The position numbers and the translations under genes are program-made. Of a DNA stretch of 12,826 nt, positions 7,313 through 12,826 are shown piece by piece. This DNA is from Bacteroidales bacterium UBA4866 (GTDB taxonomy: Bacteria > Bacteroidota > Bacteroidia > Bacteroidales > P3). Position 1 is the first letter of the stretch; the number at the start of each line of letters is the position of its first letter. The DNA lies in the NCBI GenBank assembly GCA_002399565.1, contig DHDW01000008.1, positions 24,155 through 36,980 of the forward strand. Direction: 5' to 3'. Under the pieces are notes generated by a model. It saw nothing but the letters and a program-made list of their open reading frames with translations, was not told the DNA's origin and did no database searches.

Positions 7313-7960
7313 ATGAGTACTCAACCTGTATTATACGCTTATAATTTGCCTGACTACACAATATTTGAATCTCCAATGGATTTCGATTACTATATTGGAG
7401 AGCCTGATAATATTTATATTGTACTTGGAAGGTCAAATAATATTGAAGGAGCAATAAATTGTGAGAATGTAAAGAAAGATGGAATAATTACTCTAAAGCG
7501 TCCCTCAGGTGGAGAGTCTGTTATACTTAGCCCTAATATGCTGATATTCTCATTTAAACAAAAGAGTGACAAGATTCAAAACCCTGCCAAGCTCTTTAAA
7601 TTAATCAACTCAAAACTAATTGAGAATTTCAGCAAATTGGGGATAGAGAACCTATATTCAAAAGGAATATCCGACCTAAGCATAGGAGAGAAGAAGATTG
7701 TGGGTTCATCTATGTTTACCAAGAATAAAACAATATTCTACCATGGAGTTCTGAATATTTCAGAAGATGTGGAGCTAATAGAGAAATACCTAAAGCACCC
7801 ATCAAAAGAACCAGACTACAGAAAGAAACGCTCCCACCGAGAATTCGTATCCTCCCTCCAAAGAGAAGGCTACAACCTAACCAAAGCACAACTAACCAAA
7901 GCAATAGAAGAATCTATTTTGCAAATAAAAGAAGAATTAAACTACATAAATCAATCATAA
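7313..7960 (+). CDS. lplA: Lipoate-protein ligase-like protein (BPL/LplA/LipB catalytic domain)
   Basis: This 215-residue protein has the lipoate/biotin ligase fold without the accessory C-terminal domain of E. coli LplA (338 residues). Visible family blocks are VLGRSNNIEGAIN (37-49), the nucleotide/lipoyl loop RPSGGESV (63-70), and GISDLSIGEKKIVGSS (118-133), where Lys127 or Lys128 is in the position of the active-site Lys. HGVLNI (144-149) and RSHREFVSSL (173-182) follow. The usual RRxSGGGxVxHDxGN is altered: Gly to Glu, and no His-Asp pair. An ATG-initiated frame opens further upstream at 7211 but would overlap E3 by 89 nt; the ATG at 7313 begins the conserved region and leaves a 13-nt gap. 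Context suggests it attaches lipoate or octanoate to E2 Lys43. It could instead be an octanoyl- or amidotransferase (LipM/LipL type). Confidence 0.85.
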   Translation: MSTQPVLYAYNLPDYTIFESPMDFDYYIGEPDNIYIVLGRSNNIEGAINCENVKKDGIITLKRPSGGESVILSPNMLIFSFKQKSDKIQNPAKLFKLINSKLIENFSKLGIENLYSKGISDLSIGEKKIVGSSMFTKNKTIFYHGVLNISEDVELIEKYLKHPSKEPDYRKKRSHREFVSSLQREGYNLTKAQLTKAIEESILQIKEELNYINQS

Positions 7961-8055
7961 TAGGAAATACAAAACTAAATATCCCTCTTCCGTATATTGT
8001 ATTTTGTAATCAATAATACAACAAATCCTGCCCTAAAATGCAAATGCGACTACCC

Positions 8056-8094
8056 AAAAAAAGGCTTTTTCATACCCCAAAAAAGCCTTTTTTT
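8056..8094. terminator. Strong intrinsic terminator hairpin after lplA
   Basis: Arm 8056-8070 (AAAAAAAGGCTTTTT) is perfectly complementary to 8080-8094, giving a 15-bp stem with a 9-nt loop, GGC/GCC in the middle and A/T tracts on both sides. The tracts make it usable in both directions, as expected between converging genes. It is also the first pair of units in the repeat array that follows. Confidence 0.8.
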
Positions 8095-8178
8095 AGGTAT
8101 AAAATAGCCTATTTTGGATTGAGAATAGGCTTTTTTGAGTTGAGAATAGCCTATTTTGATATGGAAATAGGCTATTTT
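8056..8178. repeat. Array of six 21-22 bp spaced units, core AATAGSCTATTTT, forming tandem hairpins
   Basis: Central GGC or GCC triplets start at 8063, 8085, 8107, 8128, 8149 and 8170, so spacings are 22, 22, 21, 21 and 21 bp. The last four units read AATAGCCTATTTT, AATAGGCTTTTTT, AATAGCCTATTTT and AATAGGCTATTTT, joined by short linkers such as GGATTGAG and GAGTTGAG. Units alternate largely in orientation (GGC, GCC, GCC, GGC, GCC, GGC), so neighbours pair into three hairpins: 8056-8070 with 8080-8094 (perfect), 8101-8113 with 8124-8136 (one mismatch), and 8145-8156 with 8165-8176 (perfect). The period is near two helical turns. Only the first hairpin is an obvious terminator; the role of the rest is unknown. 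Confidence 0.85.
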
Positions 8179-8266
8179 AGGGCTCTACTATCAATATATT
8201 GGACTTGTATTTATTGAATTTAGGTCTTGGGTTTATTGATAATTTGAGTTGTGTATCTTGCATTTA

Positions 8267-9556
8267 TCAATCCTTTATCTCAAAGCTTTGATTTATAGGG
8301 TTGAGGTGTTCTAATGTTTCTTGGGTTATGGTGTTTATGTATTTCTCATTGAACTTTCTACTAACTCTTATGTAGTTGTCTGAAAAACCATACATCATTC
8401 CCTTTTCATTATCGCTTTCCCAAAGTATTTTTGCTTTATATCCAATATTGTTTTCGTAAAATTCTTTTTTCTTTTTATTGGAAATATCCTGCATAATCAA
8501 ACTTCTTTTTTTACGAATATTCATAGGAACTTTCTCTTCAAAATTTATTGCCAATGAGTTAGGTCTTTCGGAATAGGTAAAAACGTGTAAGGCAGATAGG
8601 GGAAGGGATTCAATAAAAGCAATTGTTTCATTAAACTCTTCTTCGCTCTCTCCAGGGAAACCAATAATAATGTCTGCTGCAATAAATGCATGAGGCATTA
8701 CTTTCTTAATATATCTTACTCTATCCTCAAACAATTCTCTATTATATTTTCTTTTCATCCTTTGGAGCAAGAAATTTGTTCCGCCCTGTAAAGGAATATG
8801 AAAATGAGGTAAGAAACTTCTTGACTTACTTACAAAATCAATAATCTCATTAGTAATTAGATTTGGTTCAATACTTGAAATCCTATATCTCTCAATATGC
8901 TCAACCTTATCCAATTCTTTAATAAGACCAAAGAAATCCTCGCCTTGATGTTTTCCGAAATCTCCAATATTAACCCCAGTCAACACAACTTCTTTTTTGC
9001 CTTCCTTTTCTAATTCGTAGGCTTTCTTAATAGTGTTTTCAATGGTGTCGCTTCTGCTTCTTCCTCTTGCAAAAGGAATGGCACAATAGGAACAGAAATA
9101 GTCGCATCCGTCTTGTATCTTTAAGAAACTTCTTGTTCTATCTTCAAAAGAGTAGGAGGGAACGAATTCTTTTACATTATCAATTGGCACAACCTCTTTG
9201 AAATGCTCATCAAATTTATCCTTTCTTTCAATATATTCAAATAATTTATGCTTATCGGCATTTCCCAGAATAATATCAACCCCTTCAATCTCTGCAATTT
9301 CTTTTGGATTAAGCTGAGCAAAACAACCAATAACTGCAATTGTAGCATTAGGGTTTATATGATTTGCTACACGAATTGCATTCCTACATTTTTTTTCAGC
9401 CACTTGAGTAACTGTACAGGTATTAATAACATATACATCTGCAAATTCTTTTGAGGAAACTTGTTCGTAGTTGTTTTGAGTAAATCTTCTTGCCAAATCA
9501 GAGCTTTCAGCAAAATTTAGCTTACATCCTAAAGTATGAAAAGCAACTTTCTTCAT
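8267..9556 (-). CDS. mtaB: tRNA (t6A37-C2)-methylthiotransferase MtaB
   Basis: This 429-residue radical-SAM enzyme converts N6-threonylcarbamoyladenosine-37 to its 2-methylthio form in tRNAs that read ANN codons. The N-terminal methylthiotransferase domain has the three cluster-binding Cys in TLGCKLN (Cys11), NTCTV (Cys47) and IGCFAQ (Cys78). The radical-SAM core has C-x3-C-x2-C in DGCDYFCSYC (Cys151, Cys155, Cys158), followed by AIPFARGRSRS. Further core blocks are VLTGVNIGDFG, RISSIEP, HIPLQGGT and IIGFPGE. A C-terminal TRAM domain (about 365-420) binds tRNA. TLGCKLN plus overall length separates it from MiaB and RimO. It is monocistronic, with repeat arrays in both flanking gaps. Confidence 0.96.
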   Translation of the reverse strand: MKKVAFHTLGCKLNFAESSDLARRFTQNNYEQVSSKEFADVYVINTCTVTQVAEKKCRNAIRVANHINPNATIAVIGCFAQLNPKEIAEIEGVDIILGNADKHKLFEYIERKDKFDEHFKEVVPIDNVKEFVPSYSFEDRTRSFLKIQDGCDYFCSYCAIPFARGRSRSDTIENTIKKAYELEKEGKKEVVLTGVNIGDFGKHQGEDFFGLIKELDKVEHIERYRISSIEPNLITNEIIDFVSKSRSFLPHFHIPLQGGTNFLLQRMKRKYNRELFEDRVRYIKKVMPHAFIAADIIIGFPGESEEEFNETIAFIESLPLSALHVFTYSERPNSLAINFEEKVPMNIRKKRSLIMQDISNKKKKEFYENNIGYKAKILWESDNEKGMMYGFSDNYIRVSRKFNEKYINTITQETLEHLNPINQSFEIKD

Positions 9557-9594
9557 TTATATGTTTATACAATAATCTAATCAATTTCGATTTT

Positions 9595-9602
9595 CAAAAT
9601 TA
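9595..9602 (-). promoter_or_regulatory. Putative -7 box for mtaB
   Basis: On the minus strand this reads TAATTTTG, matching TAnnTTTG, 38 nt upstream of the mtaB ATG. No clear TTTG -33 element is at the normal distance. The nearest repeat unit of the 22-bp array begins 26 nt further upstream (9629), so the array abuts or overlaps the expected -33 region. Confidence 0.4.
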
Positions 9603-9628
9603 GGTATTTTATTTTGAATAGTCATTAT

Positions 9629-9765
9629 TTTGATACAAAAAACAAAACCATTTGATCCTGACCCCTCGATTATTTGATGCTGACCCCCTCATCTTTTGAT
9701 TCTGATAACCCAAACATCAAAAGATCGCAACCTCAGCATCAAAAGATCACACCCCAAACATCAAA
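9629..9765. repeat. Mirror-symmetric 22-bp repeat array, core TTTGATnCTGAcCCC
   Basis: TTTGAT occurs on the plus strand at 9629, 9651, 9673 and 9695, exactly 22 bp apart. Its reverse complement ATCAAA occurs at 9716, 9738 and 9760, again exactly 22 bp apart. The two sets are symmetric about a dyad at 9708. The best direct copies continue as CTGACCCC (9651 and 9673 units) and end in ATCT. Complementarity goes beyond the hexamer: 9691-9700 pairs perfectly with 9716-9725 (10 bp), and 9673-9683 with 9733-9743 (11 bp). The array is richer in G and C than its surroundings. It has no coding frame and no unique spacers. Its function is unknown. Confidence 0.88.
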
Positions 9766-9887
9766 TACTTGTTTTGTGATTGTTAAATGTTTTAAGAAAT
9801 GGATATTCCTTTTAAATGAATAATTTTTTGTTGTGGGGGATAGAAAATAGACTTTTTTACTTTACAAAGAAAAAACCCGTACTACAA

Positions 9888-9922
9888 AGAAGAGCAGTTT
9901 ATATGCTATAAACTGCTCTTTT
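9888..9922 (-). terminator. Hairpin terminator at the end of the ligA run
   Basis: AGAGCAGTTTATA (9891-9903) pairs perfectly with TATAAACTGCTCT (9907-9919) around a 3-nt loop, and A-T and G-T pairs extend the stem to 9888 and 9922. It lies about 30 nt past the thioredoxin-like stop codon. On the minus strand the following tract is TTCTTTG, so it is a moderate intrinsic terminator; on the plus strand TTTT follows. Confidence 0.75.
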
Positions 9923-9951
9923 GAGTTATTCTAATCCTTTCTATATTTATC

Positions 9952-10650
9952 CTACTTAACTTTACAATTATCTCCACTGCAAACATAAGGATTATAATCT
10001 ACATCAATTGTATCTGTTATATTGTAAAAATCAATATCCATTACAGACTTGTTCATAATGTAATATAAGCTAAGTGTGGAAATTCGCTTAATGCCATTTG
10101 AATAATTAAATACTACTTTTTTAACTTTTCCTTCTTTATTGACAATAAAGTTGAAAGGAATACCATAAATATCATCAATTTTATTAATTGAATCAGGGAA
10201 AAGATAATTTGCTAAATTATTCCATTTGTTCTCATTTTTATTTGAGAATTCAGGTGTTTCTTCTCTAAAATAATACATTTTTGTACGAATATTTAAGTTC
10301 TTTAGAAACTTCTCATTATATTTTATTCCTCCTGTATCATCTAATATAAAATACCAAACAACCTGACTTGTGTCATATTGACTCATTACTTTCGGATAAG
10401 TTAATCTGAAATGCTGATAACAAGGACCACAACAAGGGCTATAAATAACAACAAATTTATAATGAGTTGTATCTTCTGTGAGAATTGATTTTAGTTCTTT
10501 AGCAGTTAATGGGATATTATTTTGATAAGAAGCAGACTTACGAATTGTTCTAGGAGTTTCAATACATATCTGACAACTATTAAATAAGAATAAGCTAATA
10601 CCTATGATAGAAAATAATCTACTCTTATTCATATTATATACATTCTTCAT
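9952..10650 (-). CDS. Thioredoxin-fold lipoprotein with CGPC motif
   Basis: This 232-residue protein has a lipoprotein-type signal: KSR, a hydrophobic segment (12-23), then LFNSC with Cys26 as the likely lipidated residue. The mature part has thioredoxin features: strand FVVIYS, then CCGPC (73-77) giving a C-x-x-C of Cys74 and Cys77. The cis-Pro-like loop GIPFNFIVNKEGKVKKVVF has Pro165. Normal thioredoxins have Trp before the motif; here it is an extra Cys73. The C-terminal tail adds Cys224 and Cys229 (CSGDNC), which could form another disulfide. It is probably an envelope thiol-disulfide protein of the TlpA/thioredoxin type, with partner unknown. Met7 is an alternative start that gives a neater signal. 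It lies 25 nt downstream of the DUF2059 gene. Confidence 0.85.
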   Translation of the reverse strand: MKNVYNMNKSRLFSIIGISLFLFNSCQICIETPRTIRKSASYQNNIPLTAKELKSILTEDTTHYKFVVIYSPCCGPCYQHFRLTYPKVMSQYDTSQVVWYFILDDTGGIKYNEKFLKNLNIRTKMYYFREETPEFSNKNENKWNNLANYLFPDSINKIDDIYGIPFNFIVNKEGKVKKVVFNYSNGIKRISTLSLYYIMNKSVMDIDFYNITDTIDVDYNPYVCSGDNCKVK

Positions 10651-10675
10651 AATTCTTAATTATTATTTAATTGTA

Positions 10676-11122
10676 TTATCTGTTTGCCTTTTCAATTGCT
10701 TCAATCATTTTTTTGGATAAGTCCATTCCCCATTGTTGAGAAATAGTCATTAAATCTTTTGTGATTAAAGCATTGCTTTGAGAAAATTTTTGTCCAATAG
10801 GTGTTTGATAAAACTTGATAATTTCTTCTAAATCGCTTTTTGAAAGGAATTTTTGATATATAGGAATGTTCATTTCAATAAATTGATTCATTGATTCTTG
10901 AACAACATCTTGGTATATTTTTTTCCATTCGTTTTCTTTAATATTTGGATATTGTGGTTTGAAAATATCAATCATTTGTTCTAATGCTACATCTGCAGTG
11001 GCTTTATTACCACTTACTTCAAAGTATTTTTTTAAAGTTTCTGAATATTCTTTATCTGTTTGGCAAAAAGCAGTTGTACTAACTATTAGTAATAATGCTA
11101 AGGTTGAAATAATTTTTTTCAT
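10676..11122 (-). CDS. DUF2059 family secreted protein
   Basis: This 148-residue protein has a Sec signal peptide (MKK, hydrophobic core to about residue 18, then AFCQ|TD). The mature part is mostly helical and carries the DUF2059 hallmarks: MNQFIEMNIPIYQKFLSKSDLEEIIKFYQTP, with the signature IKFYQTPIGQKF at 102-113. The family is common in bacterial periplasms and its biochemical role is not established. The Cys at 20 sits just before the predicted cleavage point and does not make a good lipobox. The gene begins 9 nt after ligA ends, so it is probably co-transcribed with ligA, and it is followed after 25 nt by the thioredoxin-like lipoprotein gene. Confidence 0.9.
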   Translation of the reverse strand: MKKIISTLALLLIVSTTAFCQTDKEYSETLKKYFEVSGNKATADVALEQMIDIFKPQYPNIKENEWKKIYQDVVQESMNQFIEMNIPIYQKFLSKSDLEEIIKFYQTPIGQKFSQSNALITKDLMTISQQWGMDLSKKMIEAIEKANR

Positions 11123-11131
11123 AGTGTTTTT

Positions 11132-12826
11132 TTATTTATTTATCATTAAATTAAACTCTTGTTCGGATATTATCTTTACTCCTAATTTCTCTGCTTTGCG
11201 TTTTTTCTCTGGTCCCATTTTGTCTCCTGCAACCAAATAATCAACCTTTGCACTTACTCCGCTTAAAACCTTTCCGGAATTATCTTCAATAGTTTTCTTT
11301 AAGGCTTCTCTGCTATATCCTTCAAAGGTTCCACTTACAACAAAGCTTAATCCTTCAAGACTATTGCTAAGGAAAGTTTCTTCAATTTCAAATTTCAATC
11401 CTTTGGATTTTAGTTTTTGAATAAGAGATATGTTTTCTTGATTGGAAAAATAATCAATTATGCTTTGGGCAATCTTATCTCCAATTTCATCTACTTGAGT
11501 AAGCTCTAAGAAGTTTGCATTAATTAGAGCATCAATATTTTTATAATGTTTAGCAAGTTTCTTAGCAACAACTTCTCCAACATAACGAATACCTAATCCA
11601 TAAAGCACTCTCTCAAAAGGAATATTCTTTGAATCCTCAATTGCCTGAATCAGGTTTGTGGCTCCTTTTTCTTGAATTGTGGTTTTCTTGCTTTCATCCA
11701 TGCTTCCAATCCCTATAAGGTCTTCTTCTTTTAGGGAATAAATATCTGCAAAATCGTCAATAAGTTTATGGTCAAGTAAGTATTTTATTCTTTCTCCTCC
11801 AAGGGTATCAATATTCATTGCTTTCTTACTTGCAAAATGTTCAAAGCGACCTAATATCTGAACAGGGCAGTGGTTATAGTTTGGACAATAATGCCCAGCT
11901 TCGGAGTCTTCTCTTACTAAAGGAGTATTACACTCTGGACAATTAGTAATATATTCTATTCTCTTAGCACCAAGCTCTCTTTTTTCAAGATTTACTCCAA
12001 TAATCTTTGGAATAATTTCTCCTCCTTTTTCTACAAATAAATAATCATTTGTATGTATATCAAGTTTTTCAATTATATCTGCATTATGCAAAGAGGCTCT
12101 TTTTACAATTGTTCCTCCAAGCAAAACAGGTTCAAGATTTGCAACAGGAGTTATTACCCCAGTTCTTCCAACTTGATATTCAATGCTAAGAAGTTTTGTT
12201 TCCTTTCTTTGTGCTTTAAACTTATAGGCTGTTGCCCAACGAGGGCTTTTTGCAGTTGAGCCAAGCCTTTCCCAAAGTTGGGTATTATTTAATTTAATTA
12301 CAATTCCGTCTATATCAAATCCCAAATTAAATCTTTCCTTATCCCAATAGCCAATAAATCCTTCAATATCCTCCATATTATTGCATATTGCCATAAAGGA
12401 AGGAATATTAAATCCCCAAGACTTTGCTTTTTGAAGTCTTTGGTAATGAGTAAGTGAATTTAATTCTGGGTTATTATCTGTAAGAAGGAAATAAAGGAAA
12501 CAATCGAGTTTTCTTTTTGCAGTCTCTTTTGGGTTAAGTAGTTTTATGCTTCCAGAGGCTGCATTTCGAGGATTTGCCAAAGGCTCTTCTCCTTGAGCAA
12601 TTCTTTGAGCATTAAACTCTTCAAAACCTTTATGTGGGAATATTACTTCTCCTCTAATTTCAAATTCTTCTGGGTAATCATTTCCAAAAAGTTCTAAAGG
12701 AATAGAACGAATGGTTTTAATATTATCTGTTATATCATCTCCAACAAGTCCATTACCTCGAGTAAGAGCTTGAACAAGTTTCCCATTCTTATAATTCAAA
12801 CTTATTGCAACTCCATCGTATTTTAG
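11132..12826 (-). CDS. ligA: NAD+-dependent DNA ligase LigA (5' end outside the window)
   Basis: The C-terminal 564 residues are present; about 110 N-terminal residues lie beyond the window edge. The first visible codons read LKYDGVAIS, so the adenylated lysine of the K-x-D-G motif is the second visible residue. Further nucleotidyltransferase motifs follow: TRGNGLVGDDIT, EIRGEVIFP, NPRNAASGS, GFDIDGIVIK and SPRWATAYKF. Next come the OB fold (YQVGRTGVITPVANLEP), a four-Cys zinc site (CPEC then CPNYNHC), helix-hairpin-helix repeats (about 390-460 of the visible part), and a complete C-terminal BRCT domain (about the last 75 residues). It seals nicks in replication and repair. The TTG-like internal starts are not real starts, because homology continues upstream to the window edge. 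Confidence 0.97.
   Translation of the reverse strand, partial: LKYDGVAISLNYKNGKLVQALTRGNGLVGDDITDNIKTIRSIPLELFGNDYPEEFEIRGEVIFPHKGFEEFNAQRIAQGEEPLANPRNAASGSIKLLNPKETAKRKLDCFLYFLLTDNNPELNSLTHYQRLQKAKSWGFNIPSFMAICNNMEDIEGFIGYWDKERFNLGFDIDGIVIKLNNTQLWERLGSTAKSPRWATAYKFKAQRKETKLLSIEYQVGRTGVITPVANLEPVLLGGTIVKRASLHNADIIEKLDIHTNDYLFVEKGGEIIPKIIGVNLEKRELGAKRIEYITNCPECNTPLVREDSEAGHYCPNYNHCPVQILGRFEHFASKKAMNIDTLGGERIKYLLDHKLIDDFADIYSLKEEDLIGIGSMDESKKTTIQEKGATNLIQAIEDSKNIPFERVLYGLGIRYVGEVVAKKLAKHYKNIDALINANFLELTQVDEIGDKIAQSIIDYFSNQENISLIQKLKSKGLKFEIEETFLSNSLEGLSFVVSGTFEGYSREALKKTIEDNSGKVLSGVSAKVDYLVAGDKMGPEKKRKAEKLGVKIISEQEFNLMINK

Larger units (their letters stand above)
7961..8266. other. Convergent gap between lplA and mtaB
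   Basis: These 306 bases separate two converging genes and hold no credible coding frame. From left to right: a weak 7-bp hairpin (7997-8003 with 8015-8021), the strong terminator hairpin (8056-8094), the 21-bp repeat array (to 8178), a 10-bp perfect palindrome CAATATATTG (8192-8201), and an 8-bp inverted repeat ATTGATAA/TTATCAAT (8235-8242 with 8264-8271) that reaches into the mtaB stop. No RNA gene was recognised. Confidence 0.75.
9557..9951. other. Gap between the thioredoxin-like lipoprotein gene and mtaB
   Basis: This 395-base gap has no credible gene. Reading along the minus strand it contains the terminator of the ligA run (about 9888-9922), an AT-rich stretch (9766-9887) in which I see nothing further, the 22-bp array (9629-9765), and the mtaB promoter region (9557-9628). 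Confidence 0.75.

Noticed and set aside
8235..8271. Inverted repeat ATTGATAA/TTATCAAT as the mtaB terminator
   Set aside because: The stem is 8 bp of almost only A-T pairs, the loop is 21 nt and no T-run follows. The nearby array hairpins are better candidates.
9629..9765. Possible CRISPR array
   Set aside because: Units are only 22 bp from start to start, the intervening bases are partly conserved, and orientation flips in the middle. No repeat-spacer structure and no cas genes are present.
12797..12799. TTG as the start codon of ligA
   Set aside because: The frame and the ligase K-x-D-G motif continue upstream to the window edge, so this is an internal Leu codon.

Overview
The window comes from an AT-rich member of the Bacteroidota. 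The evidence is a PorP/SprF-type type IX secretion protein, Bacteroidota-style -7 boxes (TAnnTTTG) upstream of two genes, and mostly weak Shine-Dalgarno sequences. I cannot name a genus from the sequence alone.

Layout. (1) Positions 1-2318, minus strand: a compact run of lipoprotein, SSAT-like GNAT acetyltransferase, PorP/SprF protein, and the 5' end of a further secreted protein cut by the window edge. The last gene overlaps the porP-like gene by 16 nt. (2) Positions 2551-7960, plus strand: a five-gene 2-oxoacid dehydrogenase operon with E1 alpha, E1 beta, E2, E3 and a small lipoate-protein-ligase-like gene, with gaps of 5 to 19 nt. It is probably a pyruvate dehydrogenase, judged by its resemblance to PdhA/PdhC of Gram-positive bacteria. 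The ligase-like protein is the obvious candidate to lipoylate Lys43 of E2. (3) Positions 8267-9556, minus strand: mtaB, the radical-SAM enzyme that methylthiolates t6A37 in tRNA. (4) Positions 9952-12826, minus strand: a run of ligA (5' end outside the window), a DUF2059 secreted protein and a thioredoxin-fold lipoprotein, closed by a clear hairpin terminator.

The most unusual material is non-coding. Both gaps flanking mtaB hold arrays of short units repeated at 21-22 bp, about two turns of B-DNA. The gap between lplA and mtaB (about 8056-8178) has six AATAGSCTATTTT-like units in mixed orientations that fold into three consecutive hairpins. The gap upstream of mtaB (9629-9765) has units with core TTTGATnCTGAcCCC: four copies on the plus strand and three inverted copies, all in exact 22-bp register around one dyad at 9708. 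They have different cores but the same architecture. I found no established repeat family that I can confidently match to them. They are the best candidates for something undescribed here.

No tRNA, rRNA, transposase, integrase, CRISPR array or defence gene was recognised.
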